The translations under genes were made by a program, and so were the position numbers. A stretch of 64,000 nt of DNA from Verrucomicrobiota bacterium (lineage in GTDB: Bacteria; Verrucomicrobiota; Verrucomicrobiia; Verrucomicrobiales; DEV007): contig JAGWVU010000005.1 of the NCBI GenBank assembly GCA_018970725.1, positions 1 to 64,000 of the forward strand. The letters are read 5' to 3'. Positions 54,280-63,791 of the stretch are shown here, piece by piece; the stretch's first letter is position 1, and each line of letters opens with the position of its first letter. Below the pieces are notes generated by a model. That model searched no databases, was not told where the DNA came from, and saw only the letters and a list, made by a program, of their open reading frames with translations.

Positions 54280-55731
54280 GTGGAACTTAAGGATCTCCAG
54301 GAATTCCTCGGCAAGTCCCCGGCCGTGCGCCTTCTCCGCGCGAACCACGGAGCCGTCATCCTGCATTTCCTGCATCGGGAGTTCAAGGAGAGCCAGCGTT
54401 CCCTCGTTTCCCATGAGCAAATCAGCGCCGACCTCGCGGAGTATCAGGCTTGGCTCGCCGGGTCCGGTGAAGCCGAAGCGTCGCTCCTCGGTGAGCCGTC
54501 CGAGTATCTCAACCAATGGTGCAAGAGCGAGGTCCGTTTCCTCCAGAGGTTCTACCAGAGCGGGAGCGAGGAACCCGTCTACCAGCTCACCTCGCCCGCC
54601 GAGACCGCCCTCCGGTTCGTGCGCGAGGCTCTCGCCAGTGATGGCCAGTTCGTCGGTGCCCAGAGCCGCATGAGCCTCATCGTGGAGACCCTGCGCGAGA
54701 TCTCCGTCTTCGCCCAGGACAACCCGGACCGCCAGATCGAAGCGCTCGAAGCCGAAAAAACGCGTCTCGAGGCCCGGATCGAACGGATCCGCAGCAGCGG
54801 TCAGGCCGAGCGCATGGATTCCACCCAGGTGCGTGAGCAGTTCCATTTCGCGATCGATCTCCTGCAACGGGTGCTCGGGGATTTCCGACATGTGGAAGAC
54901 AAGTTCAAAGAGATCACCCGCGAGGTGCAGGACCGACAGATGGCCGGTGACCGCCGGGGCGGGCTCCTCGAGTTCGTCCTTGATGCGGAGTCGCTCCTCA
55001 AGGAATCCGATCAGGGCCGGACGTTCCATGGGTTCGTCAATCTCATTCTTTCTCCGGGCCGACAGGAGAAGCTGCGGCAGTTGGTCGATGCGATTCATCA
55101 GGTCCCGGACCTTGCCGGGTGTGGCGAGGGCTTGGAGATGCTGCGCCAAATGATGCCCGCGCTCACTGCCGAAGCCGAGCAGGTGATGCAGACCAACCAA
55201 CGCCTCTCCGCCTCGATCCGGCGGCTGCTGGACGGAAGGGTGGCCGATGAGCGTCGCAAGATCGCCCTGACGATGGACGAGATTCTCAATCTGGCCCGCC
55301 AGAACCGGAACGCGCCTCCGGGCGAGGAGGAGATCGACCTTGAAGTCGAGGATCCCATCCGCGTCTTCTCCTGCTTCAGCCGGCAGTTCTGGACTCCGGC
55401 GGCCGAGGTTGAATCGGTCAGTCTGGTCACGGACGCGATCTCCGCCGAGGATGTGGACGAGGCTTTCGACCTCTTTGCCGGGATGCAACGGCTCGATTGG
55501 GGAGCGATGCGCCGCACCATTGGAGAGCTCACCGCGCGGGAACCATCGGTCTCCCTCCCCCGCCTCCTCGAAGTCCGTCCCCCACGAAGCGGGGTGGTCG
55601 AGGTGCTCGGCTACATCCAAATCGCCTCGGACGACGACCACGTGCTCCTCGGCGAGGAGAGCGATGTCGTCCACGTGCCCGGCTCGTGCGCCCTGCAGGT
55701 TCCCCGGGTCATTTTCCGTCAGCCGGTCTAA
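54280..55731 (+). CDS. jetA: Wadjet type I protein JetA (DUF3375, MukF/kleisin-like)
   Basis: A 483-residue protein from GTG 54280. ELKDLQEFLGKSPAVRLLRA and HFLHREFKES at the start, YQLTSPAETALRFV near residue 105 and a long charged helical middle (about 140-240) match the DUF3375 family, the kleisin-like JetA of type I Wadjet (MksF/EptA type). With JetB and JetC it should form a ring-shaped SMC complex that extrudes loops on small circular DNA. It precedes jetB by 22 bases. The tRNA-Arg lies 150 bases upstream on the other strand. Confidence 0.9.
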   Translation: MELKDLQEFLGKSPAVRLLRANHGAVILHFLHREFKESQRSLVSHEQISADLAEYQAWLAGSGEAEASLLGEPSEYLNQWCKSEVRFLQRFYQSGSEEPVYQLTSPAETALRFVREALASDGQFVGAQSRMSLIVETLREISVFAQDNPDRQIEALEAEKTRLEARIERIRSSGQAERMDSTQVREQFHFAIDLLQRVLGDFRHVEDKFKEITREVQDRQMAGDRRGGLLEFVLDAESLLKESDQGRTFHGFVNLILSPGRQEKLRQLVDAIHQVPDLAGCGEGLEMLRQMMPALTAEAEQVMQTNQRLSASIRRLLDGRVADERRKIALTMDEILNLARQNRNAPPGEEEIDLEVEDPIRVFSCFSRQFWTPAAEVESVSLVTDAISAEDVDEAFDLFAGMQRLDWGAMRRTIGELTAREPSVSLPRLLEVRPPRSGVVEVLGYIQIASDDDHVLLGEESDVVHVPGSCALQVPRVIFRQPV

Positions 55732-55753
55732 GCCTGACCGCCCCATTTTCCCC

Positions 55754-56356
55754 ATGAGCTTGTTGCCCGAATTCCACGAATCCAGTATTGCCTCGGTGAA
55801 ACTCCTGCAAGGAGCCGTCTACAGGGACGACACCAAGGCATGGGACATCATCCTCACCAACCGGTCCCGTCTCGAGAGCTACTTCGGCCGCGTCGGTCTC
55901 GTTTTGGTGATCGATGAGCCGGAGGGTTTCGCCTACCTGCGCCAGCTGGAGGAACACGAGTTCCCGGATGGTTACGACCGCATGCCGAAGCTGATCCGCA
56001 AGAGCCGGCTCGGCTATGACCTGACCCTGTTCTGCATCCTCCTCCGGGACGAACTGCGGCGCCATGAGGAACAGGGAGCCGAGGTGGGACGATGCATCGC
56101 CGATCTCGATGATCTCTTCGTCCGGTTGCGCGAACTGATGCCCGATGCCGAAGACGAGGTTCGCTCCCGGAAGAAGTTGGATCATCTCGTCGTCCGCGCG
56201 CAGGAACTGGGTTTTCTCCGCCGCCTGCCCTCCGAGCCGCCCGTTTACGAGATCAAACCGATCCTCAAGGCCCGCATCACGGCGGATCGTCTGGAGGAAT
56301 TGAAGGAACAACTCGCCGTCTTCACCGCCGCCCGCAAAGAAACGCTCCATGCATGA
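55754..56356 (+). CDS. jetB: Wadjet type I protein JetB (DUF4194, MukE/kite-like)
   Basis: A 200-residue protein. ASVKLLQGAVYRDDTKAWD at the start, FGRVGLVLVIDEPEGFAYL, RLGYDLTLFCILLRDELRR and KLDHLVVRAQELGFLRRL match the DUF4194 family, a winged-helix kite subunit of the condensin-like complex. The ATG at 55754 gives the family's normal length; the longer open frame upstream overlaps jetA and is not protein-like. Its last 8 bases overlap jetC. Confidence 0.9.
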   Translation: MSLLPEFHESSIASVKLLQGAVYRDDTKAWDIILTNRSRLESYFGRVGLVLVIDEPEGFAYLRQLEEHEFPDGYDRMPKLIRKSRLGYDLTLFCILLRDELRRHEEQGAEVGRCIADLDDLFVRLRELMPDAEDEVRSRKKLDHLVVRAQELGFLRRLPSEPPVYEIKPILKARITADRLEELKEQLAVFTAARKETLHA

Positions 56357-59300
56357 CCCCACCTTTTCCCCGAACGCCCTGCCAGGGTATCGTCTGGCCA
56401 AGGTCCAAGTGATGAACTGGGGAACCTTCGACTCTTCGAAGGGCCAGATCCACACGGTTCGTCCGGACGGCCGGACCTCCCTGCTCATTGGCCAGAACGG
56501 CAGCGGCAAGTCCACCTTGGTCGACAGCATCCTCACGCTTCTGGTGAGGCCGGGGGTTCGGAATTACAACGTGGCGGCCGGATCATCCGGCGGAAAGCGG
56601 GAACGGGACGAGCGCTCCTACCTGCTGGGGGCGTTCGGCCATGCCAGTTCGGACAGCGAAAACAAGGCCTCCACCCTCTACCTGCGCAAGGAGGGACGCC
56701 ACCTCAGCATCCTCCTCGCGTATTTCCACAACGCCCAAACCGGCCGGGGTTTCACCATGGCCCAGGTGCTTTATTCCGGGGTCGATGGCAAGATCGAGAA
56801 GATCTTCTGTTTCGCCAAGGGGGAAAAGGATATCGCGGTCGACTTCGAAGGGCTCAAGTCCATCGATCAGATCTGTCCGAAACTCGAGTCCCGCGGCATC
56901 AAGACCACCCGGACCTTCCTGCAGTATCACAAATGGATGTTGGCCGAGACCCAGATGCGCGGCAAGGCGATGGACATCTTCAATCAAACGGTCGCGGTGA
57001 AGGACATCCGCAGCCTGACCGAGTTCATCCGTTGCCACATGTTGGAGGCCAGTGATTGGCAGGATCGGATCGACGACATCCTCAACCACTTCCAGCAACT
57101 CTCGGATTCCCACCGGATGCTCGTGGACGCCCGCGAACAGGCGGAAGCCCTTCAGCCGGTGGTGGCAGCGGGAGTCGACTACCAGAACCTCAAGGCATCC
57201 CTCAACGTGCGTGAAACGGTTGAGCGGGCCTCGGAGACCTTTTTCCGCACCCGCACCGCCCAGCTTTTCGGCCAGGCCAGGGCGGCCCGGCTCGCCGAAC
57301 AGGAGGCCCTCGTCAGGGAAGTCACGCAAACCGGTCAGGATCTTGAACAGGGTGAGGATCAAATCCGCAGGCTGCGCAACGACATCGAGCACGCGGGCGG
57401 CGAGCGCCTGCGATCGCTCCCATTCCTCGTCCAACAGAAAGAGCAGGACAGCCGCCGGCGCCGGGAACGCGGCGAACGCTACCACAAGGCCTTGGCCAAG
57501 GCCGGTTTGCCCGGACCCGTGGAAGACCCTGCCACCTTCGAGATGCTGGAGCGCCAACTGGCCGGGCTGCGGGCCGAGGTCGATGAACTGGTTCAGGCTA
57601 CCGATCAATCCCGCTTTGAAAACGCGCTCAAGGCCCATGATCTCAACCAACGCCGCGAGCACCTCGAGCGTGAGATCCGGGCGCTCGAGGAACGGCGCTC
57701 CAACATCCCCGAGTCGTTCCTGCGCCTCCGCCGGGATCTCTGTCAGGCTCTCTCCCTGGAACCATCCGACCTCCCGTTCGCGGCGGAACTCATGATGGTC
57801 CGCCCCTCGGAAAACCGCTGGCAGAGCGCCGCCGAAACGGTGCTCCGCAGTTTCGGCCTCGGTCTTCTGGTCCCTTCCCAACATTACCGGGAGATCAGCG
57901 CCCACCTCGACCGAACCAAGCTCCGCGACGCCACTGGCCGCGGCCAGAGACTGGTCTACCACCGGGTCGGGGAGATTTCTCCCGCCGCTCAGGAACTCGT
58001 CCAAGCCGCCACCCCGGATTCCCTGTTGCAAAAGATCGATTTCAGCCGGGAACATCCCTTTTCCGAATGGGTGCGGGCGGAGATCGCCCAGCGCTTCAAC
58101 TACCGTTGTTGCGATACCCTCGAGGCCTTCCATGAGCAGCGTGCCATGGCGCTGACGCCGGACCGGCATGTCAAATCAAGCGTCAACCGTCTGGAGAAGG
58201 ATGATCGTGAACAGGTCTCGGAGCCGCGCCATTTCATCCTCGGCTGGGACAACCGGGCCAAGCTCGATACCCTGCGAGGGGATCTGGGACTGATCCTGGC
58301 CGATATCCAACGCCTTGTCATCCAAGCGCAGCATCACGCGGATCACATCGCCGAGTTACAGGCGCGCCGCGAAGCCATCCAGCAGGCCCTCGAGGTCAAG
58401 GCCTTCGCGGAGATCGATCATGCCACGCCCGACCGTGAGATTTCCGCGCTCCTCAAGGAAAAGGAGGGTCTGGAAAACACCGACCAGATCGTCGCCACCT
58501 TGACCCAGCAACTTCAGGCGACCAGCGATCGCAAACACCGGCTCAAACAGCGCGAGTCCGAAATCACGAAACGCCTCGGGGTCATCGAACGCGAAATCGC
58601 CCAGGCCGCCCAATTTGTGGACGCCGCCGAACGACGACTCGCCGAAGCCCGGGCGCTTGGGGAACTTGAAGGGCACCAAGCCCACTTCCATCAGATCGAG
58701 ACGGATCTCGCCGCCGCGGGCATCGTGCTCACCCCGGAAACACTCTTCGCCGGGGAGAACGCCTTCCTCGCCGGTCTCCGCGAGGCCATCGCCCGCATTC
58801 GCGCCGAGCTCGAGCCGCTCGAGAAATCCCTTCTTCAGTCCATGGGACGGTTCCTCCGGAAGTTCCGCAATTTTGAACACGAATTGCGCGACGACCCGGC
58901 CTACATCGAAGACTTCATCCGCCTTCACGATACCCTCGAGCATGAGGACCTGCCCAAGCACGAGCAACGATTCAAGGAGCGCCTCAATGAGAAAGTGACC
59001 ACCGAGCTGGGCATCCTCAACAACCAGCTCACCAACGAACGAGAGGACATCCTCACCCGCATCGCCACGCTGAACCGATGCCTTGAGACGATCGATTACG
59101 ACCCGCTTGCCGGAACCTTCATGCAGCTCGATCCCAAACCGGTTCGGGACAAGGAAATCGATGAATTCCAGAAGCTGCTGCGGGACTGCCTCAGCGACGC
59201 TTTCGACGGCGCGTTCGAGTCCGACGAGGCCCGCTTCCAGAAGATCGAAGGCCTGATCAACCGGTTGCGCGAGGAACCGCGCTGGCGGGAGAAGGTGACC

Positions 59301-59849
59301 GACGTGCGTCGCTGGTTCGACTTCGGCGCCCGCGAAACGGTGCGGGCCACCGGCGAGGAGCGGGGTTACTATTCCGATAGCATGGGCCAGTCCGGTGGGG
59401 AGAAGGCCAAGCTCGCGTTCACCATCCTCGTCGCGGCCGTGGTCTACCAGTTCGACATCGATCCGGAAGCCTCCATCAGCGACCGCTTCCATTTCGTCGT
59501 GGTCGACGAAATGTTCTCCAAGATTGACGATCGCTACGCGGAATACGCGATGCGCCTCTTCCAGAAATTCGGCTTGCAGTTGCTCATTGTGGCCCCGTTC
59601 GACGCCAAGGCCAAGGTCACGGAACCGTTTGTCGACTACTACATGCACGTCATCAAGAAGAACAACCGATCCCGGGCTCTCACGATGTCCTCCGGGGAAT
59701 TCAACGGGCGGTTCGGTCAGGGAGACGTGGAGGGCATCGGGCCCGCGGCCGTCCCGGGGCCCCCGCCGCTTCCGTCGACACGGGTCGTCGCCATCGCCGA
59801 GCCACGCCTCCACCCGTTCTCAGCGGACGACCTGCCCCTGAACTCTTGA
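56349..59849 (+). CDS. jetC: Wadjet type I protein JetC (SMC/MukB-like ATPase)
   Basis: A 1166-residue SMC-like ATPase. YRLAKVQVMNWGTFDSSKG and SLLIGQNGSGKSTLVDSIL give the N-terminal Walker A (about residues 48-56). Long Gln/Glu/Arg-rich coiled coils occupy about 280-560 and 640-940, with a hinge-like globular part between. The C-terminal head has SMGQSGGEKAKLAF (ABC signature) and FHFVVVDEMFSKIDDR (Walker B). All ATPase motifs appear intact. A roughly 45-residue Pro-rich tail (after about 1120) has no clear counterpart. jetD, the nuclease gene normally next, is absent. Confidence 0.93.
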   Translation: MHDPTFSPNALPGYRLAKVQVMNWGTFDSSKGQIHTVRPDGRTSLLIGQNGSGKSTLVDSILTLLVRPGVRNYNVAAGSSGGKRERDERSYLLGAFGHASSDSENKASTLYLRKEGRHLSILLAYFHNAQTGRGFTMAQVLYSGVDGKIEKIFCFAKGEKDIAVDFEGLKSIDQICPKLESRGIKTTRTFLQYHKWMLAETQMRGKAMDIFNQTVAVKDIRSLTEFIRCHMLEASDWQDRIDDILNHFQQLSDSHRMLVDAREQAEALQPVVAAGVDYQNLKASLNVRETVERASETFFRTRTAQLFGQARAARLAEQEALVREVTQTGQDLEQGEDQIRRLRNDIEHAGGERLRSLPFLVQQKEQDSRRRRERGERYHKALAKAGLPGPVEDPATFEMLERQLAGLRAEVDELVQATDQSRFENALKAHDLNQRREHLEREIRALEERRSNIPESFLRLRRDLCQALSLEPSDLPFAAELMMVRPSENRWQSAAETVLRSFGLGLLVPSQHYREISAHLDRTKLRDATGRGQRLVYHRVGEISPAAQELVQAATPDSLLQKIDFSREHPFSEWVRAEIAQRFNYRCCDTLEAFHEQRAMALTPDRHVKSSVNRLEKDDREQVSEPRHFILGWDNRAKLDTLRGDLGLILADIQRLVIQAQHHADHIAELQARREAIQQALEVKAFAEIDHATPDREISALLKEKEGLENTDQIVATLTQQLQATSDRKHRLKQRESEITKRLGVIEREIAQAAQFVDAAERRLAEARALGELEGHQAHFHQIETDLAAAGIVLTPETLFAGENAFLAGLREAIARIRAELEPLEKSLLQSMGRFLRKFRNFEHELRDDPAYIEDFIRLHDTLEHEDLPKHEQRFKERLNEKVTTELGILNNQLTNEREDILTRIATLNRCLETIDYDPLAGTFMQLDPKPVRDKEIDEFQKLLRDCLSDAFDGAFESDEARFQKIEGLINRLREEPRWREKVTDVRRWFDFGARETVRATGEERGYYSDSMGQSGGEKAKLAFTILVAAVVYQFDIDPEASISDRFHFVVVDEMFSKIDDRYAEYAMRLFQKFGLQLLIVAPFDAKAKVTEPFVDYYMHVIKKNNRSRALTMSSGEFNGRFGQGDVEGIGPAAVPGPPPLPSTRVVAIAEPRLHPFSADDLPLNS

Positions 59850-59876
59850 GACCGCAGCGGATCCTCAAGAGCCGGT

Positions 59877-60818
59877 TCAATACCCGTGGGCGAACTGGAT
59901 GTCGAGGGTCTGCAGGTAGGTATGGAATCCCGCGTCTTGCACGGGCAAGACGATGGCGTCCTCGTCGCTTTCGTTGTGATGGGAGTGCCACCAACCGGGC
60001 GGCGTCACAAAGGCTCCGCCGGCCACCCAGTTGGCGCGGACCGGGTTGATGATGTTGCCATCACTGTCGAGATCACGTCCGATCATCGTGTAGACGCCCT
60101 CCGTGGCTTTCACGGCAAAATCGAGGGCGACGGAGTTGTGCCGGTGCGCCTTCTGTTTGCTCCTCGCGGGCAGCAAATTGTAGAGCGACCACATGGAGTG
60201 CGTCAGCGTCTTCGTCTGCGGGCAGTCTGGATTCGCCAGCAGGATGCCGTTGCGATTCTTGTCCTTGCCGTGGTTTTCCTGCCGCACCTTTTCCAGTTCG
60301 CTGGTGAGCCGTTCTCGAGAGAAATAAAGCGGGCGGAATCTCGGAACGACCGGCCGGGCCCCGAGGAAATCCATCAGTGGCTGGTCATTGACCCAGTAAA
60401 ACGCGCTGTCCTCGCTCGCGCCGTGCCGGATTTCGCCGGTGCAGGGTAGCGCAAACAGATCCCCTGTCTTCCAGCTCAGCTCTTGACCGTCGATCACGCT
60501 GCAACCCGCACCGCGGATCACATAAAAGACCTGGCTGCTGGCGTGGCAGCTGGTGGTCAGCTCCTCTCCGGCCGCAATGTGGATGAAACTCGCCAACAAG
60601 CTGGGACCGGTGACCGGATACGTTGTTTCGAGCTGACGGGACAACTCCAACGGGATGATCCGGGTCCCGGCGATCTGATGCAGCGCCGGCGGGAAGACAT
60701 CGATCGCGATCCGGGGCATCCGCGGATTCGCGGCACTGCCATACTCGAAGAACAATCCATGCTGTTCCCATTCGTGATTGCAGGTCGGGACGATGTCCGG
60801 GGCGGTGGTTGGGCTCAT
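59877..60818 (-). CDS. double-cupin protein (gentisate dioxygenase-like fold)
   Basis: A 313-residue protein with two cupin domains. The first (about 75-150) has SSQVFYVIRGAGCSVIDGQ and TGDLFALP; the second (about 215-300) has KAHRHNSVALDF, GAFVTPPGWWHSHHNES, supplying His ligands for a metal. Two-domain cupins of this type include gentisate and 1-hydroxy-2-naphthoate dioxygenases, but the substrate cannot be assigned. It is 85 bases after the LctP-family permease on the same strand and converges on jetC, with stops 27 bases apart. Confidence 0.8.
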   Translation of the reverse strand: MSPTTAPDIVPTCNHEWEQHGLFFEYGSAANPRMPRIAIDVFPPALHQIAGTRIIPLELSRQLETTYPVTGPSLLASFIHIAAGEELTTSCHASSQVFYVIRGAGCSVIDGQELSWKTGDLFALPCTGEIRHGASEDSAFYWVNDQPLMDFLGARPVVPRFRPLYFSRERLTSELEKVRQENHGKDKNRNGILLANPDCPQTKTLTHSMWSLYNLLPARSKQKAHRHNSVALDFAVKATEGVYTMIGRDLDSDGNIINPVRANWVAGGAFVTPPGWWHSHHNESDEDAIVLPVQDAGFHTYLQTLDIQFAHGY

Positions 60819-60903
60819 GGGGATGAAGGGTTCGGTGCAGCACAGCTTATGAACACCTTAAAAATCCCATCCAAGGCAAACTTGTCAATCGGTCAAGCCC
60901 CGG

Positions 60904-62535
60904 TCATTGCGCTACGATCCAGGGCATGAAGCAGGCCTGCACCGCCACCACCACGCCCATGAGGAGCGCCAGCGCGATGCTGTGCCAGAACACGCTGCGC
61001 AGCACCGTGCCGGCATCAGGACTGTCCGCATGACCTCCCGTCGCCACGGCGGCAACGACGAGGCTCTGCGCGTCGATCATCTTGCCCATCACCCCCCCGC
61101 TGCTGTTTGCAGCCGCCATGTGCACCGGAGACAACCCGAGTTGGTTCGCGGTGACCTGCTGCAGATTGCCGAACAGCACGTTGGAAGCTGTGTCGCTTCC
61201 CGTGAGCGCCACCCCGAGCCAACCGATGATCGGCGAGAAAAAGGGAAACAGAATGCCGCTGCCCGCCATCATCAGGCCCATCGTCGTGTCCGTGCCGCTG
61301 TAGCGCGTCACATAGCCGAGGGCCAGCATCAGCGAGATCGTCAGCAGCGGCACATGCAGCTTCCACGCCGTCTCCGTGTAGAGTCTGGCAATACGCCCCG
61401 GTCCGAGTCCGAGACAAAAACCCGCGAGGATGCCCGCCAGCATCGCGGCGGTCCCTGTCGCTGAGAGAACGTTCAATTTGAACACGGCCTTCTCCAACTC
61501 CGCGTGAAGCACCACCGGCGGCACTTTCTCGACTGCCCGATGCAACCACGCTACCTCGATCTCCCGATTCAAGATACCGTTCAGGCCGCTCTTCACCTGG
61601 GGCAATCCCCACGCAAAGACAAACACCGTCAGAAACACCCAGGGCACCCAAGCCTTCCAAGCCCCGCGCGACAGGCTTCCGGCCGGTTCCCGATCCACGT
61701 CATCCGCTCCCTCCTCTTCCGTCTCCGGCTTCCAAATTTTCAGGAACAAGACCAGCGCAGCCATCGCCACCACGGCACTCACGATGTCCACCAGCCACGG
61801 GCCGTGGTAGTTGCTGATGGAAAACTGCATCACGCCGAAACTCAGTCCCGTCACGAGGCAAGCGGGCCAAACGCCGAGCATCCCACGCCAGCCAACCTGC
61901 GCCGCCACCAGCCAGAACGGTACGATGAGCGAAAAGAGCGGCAACTGTCGCCCGACCATCGCGCTAAGAAGCTGCAGATCGAGCCCCGTGACGTCCGCCA
62001 GCGTGGTCAACGGCGTGCCGAGTGAACCAAAGGCCACCGGCGCCGTGTTCCCGATCAAGGCCAGCTTCGCGGCTTCGAGCGGCCTGAACCCGAGCCCGAT
62101 CATCAGGGCGCTCGTGATCGCCACCGGTGCCCCGAAACCTGCTGCGCCCTCAATGAACGCGCCGAAGCTGAACGCGATCAGCAGCGCTTGGATTCTCCGA
62201 TCCCCCGACAAGCCCGCGATCTGCCTCTGCAAAACCGCGAACTGCCCTGTCTCCACGCTCAACTGGTAAACAAACATCGCGTTGAGGACGATCCAGCCGA
62301 TCGGAAAAAGTCCGAACGCCGCGCCATTCACCGCCGCCATGCCCGCGAGCTGGACCGGCATGTGGTAGACCCCGACCGCAATGGCCCCGGCCACGAGCAA
62401 CCCCGCGAGGGCCGCGAGTGGAGCCCGCACATGCCAGAACGCCAGCAAACCGAGTAACACCACCACCGGCACTGCCGCCACGAGCGAGGAGAGAACGAGG
62501 TTGTCGAGAGGATCGTAGTTCTGGGAGAAGGTCAT
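60904..62535 (-). CDS. L-lactate permease (LctP) family transporter
   Basis: A 543-residue membrane protein with about twelve to fourteen hydrophobic segments. SFGAFIEGAAGFGAPVAIT is the clear family signature; GNTAPVAFGSLGTPLTTLA and GVALTGSDTASNVLFGNLQ are further conserved stretches, and NSSGGVMGKMIDAQSL a third. LctP proteins import lactate or glycolate with protons. The neighbouring cupin gene suggests that a related hydroxy acid could be the substrate here, which is speculation. Confidence 0.93.
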   Translation of the reverse strand: MTFSQNYDPLDNLVLSSLVAAVPVVVLLGLLAFWHVRAPLAALAGLLVAGAIAVGVYHMPVQLAGMAAVNGAAFGLFPIGWIVLNAMFVYQLSVETGQFAVLQRQIAGLSGDRRIQALLIAFSFGAFIEGAAGFGAPVAITSALMIGLGFRPLEAAKLALIGNTAPVAFGSLGTPLTTLADVTGLDLQLLSAMVGRQLPLFSLIVPFWLVAAQVGWRGMLGVWPACLVTGLSFGVMQFSISNYHGPWLVDIVSAVVAMAALVLFLKIWKPETEEEGADDVDREPAGSLSRGAWKAWVPWVFLTVFVFAWGLPQVKSGLNGILNREIEVAWLHRAVEKVPPVVLHAELEKAVFKLNVLSATGTAAMLAGILAGFCLGLGPGRIARLYTETAWKLHVPLLTISLMLALGYVTRYSGTDTTMGLMMAGSGILFPFFSPIIGWLGVALTGSDTASNVLFGNLQQVTANQLGLSPVHMAAANSSGGVMGKMIDAQSLVVAAVATGGHADSPDAGTVLRSVFWHSIALALLMGVVVAVQACFMPWIVAQ

Positions 62536-62628
62536 GAAATGGGGGACCGCGTCAGGATATTGGAAGCGCCCCCTCCACCGTCAAGTTGCAAGATGGGCCG
62601 TTGACGGTGGTCTCCCGGGACAACCTGC

Positions 62629-63726
62629 TCAATTTTTTCCCACCGCCCCTTCTTTCTCCCGCGCGATGAAGACGCTGGTTCCGCGGGGGTTCGCGGCGCG
62701 TCCGGACTCGACCATGGATTCCCATCCGCCCTCCTCGAGGATGCGCTTGGTGAAGTCGATCTTGAGGTTCGCCGCGTGGCCGAAGAGAGCGTTTGCGGTT
62801 CGTTGCGGCGAAGTGGCTTTGATGCCGACTCCGGAACCATTGCTGTAATAATCGGTCAGGCCGTTCCAAACGTCGTAGCGGGTTCGTCCCTGGTTCCCGC
62901 TCCCATCGCTGAAAAGACGGCAAATCTCCCCAATGGCATTCCGGGTCCGCGCGGACATGACCGGCGGTTTTCCCAATCTCTCGTATTGCCAGCCCGTGAT
63001 GACATCGCGGGTCTCCTCCTCGTTCACCCGTTTCCGGGCCAGCCCATCCAAAGCGGTCGCGAAACGGCCGCGTCCTTCCAGCACCGTGTTCAGGACTTCG
63101 GAAATATGCGTCAGTTGCGTCTCCGCGCCTGGCAGGTGCCGAATCTTGACCTGCATGGTTTTGGCCCCCACAAGCGACATGTTGAGGGTGTTGTTGCAGA
63201 CAATCCGGGTCGTGCTGTCGTAAAACTGCAGCGCGACCGTGCCGTCGTGCGAGGTGACAAAGTTCAGGTAAGACAGATACCTGTCACCCCCCGCCTCAAA
63301 ACCGGGAAATTTCTCGAGGGCCACGGTGACGAAGAAACGACGGCATCGATCCAGCGTCCCCGCCGTGGTGACGCGGTGCTCAAGCCCATCCAAGGCGCGC
63401 TCCACCGCCTGGAAGACCGTCTCGTTCTCAATGATTCTGTATTGGTCGGTCAAGACCGCCATGGGAATGATGTCAGGATTCCCATTCAGATCGCCACGCC
63501 CTCGCAAATCGGCCACGATGCCCTTGGATTCGGGAAACCGCACCACACACCCGTTTCCAGCAAGTCCCGTCACGGCGCCCTCGATCCAATCGGTCTCGAT
63601 CAGCTTGAAAAACAAGGGACTCAAGGTCTTGCGATTGATCCGCTTGACGACCCGTGCCAAGCCGTGCCATTCCTTGCCTTGATCCGAAAACACGATGTCG
63701 TAGGGAGATTCGATCCGGTGTGCCAT
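62629..63726 (-). CDS. DUF932 (phage/plasmid-like TIGR03299) protein
   Basis: A 365-residue soluble protein. AHRIESPYDIVFSDQGKEWHG is the typical opening, YLSYLNFVTSHDGTVALQF and TRIVCNNTLNMSL the core, and TRYDVWNGLTDYYSNG the end motif of the DUF932 family, found mostly on plasmids, phages and integrated elements. Function is unknown. It is 93 bases upstream of lctP and 65 downstream of hisD on the same strand, with no phage genes next to it in the window. Confidence 0.85.
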   Translation of the reverse strand: MAHRIESPYDIVFSDQGKEWHGLARVVKRINRKTLSPLFFKLIETDWIEGAVTGLAGNGCVVRFPESKGIVADLRGRGDLNGNPDIIPMAVLTDQYRIIENETVFQAVERALDGLEHRVTTAGTLDRCRRFFVTVALEKFPGFEAGGDRYLSYLNFVTSHDGTVALQFYDSTTRIVCNNTLNMSLVGAKTMQVKIRHLPGAETQLTHISEVLNTVLEGRGRFATALDGLARKRVNEEETRDVITGWQYERLGKPPVMSARTRNAIGEICRLFSDGSGNQGRTRYDVWNGLTDYYSNGSGVGIKATSPQRTANALFGHAANLKIDFTKRILEEGGWESMVESGRAANPRGTSVFIAREKEGAVGKN

Positions 63727-63791
63727 GACAGGATTGGTGGCACGTGAGGAAGAAGTTGTTCGAATTTCCTTGGAAGGAAGAGCATTTCCCG

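Noticed and set aside
54121-59813. Three long minus-strand frames across jetA and jetC
   Set aside because: They are mirrors of the coiled-coil ATPase genes and contain no motif of their own.
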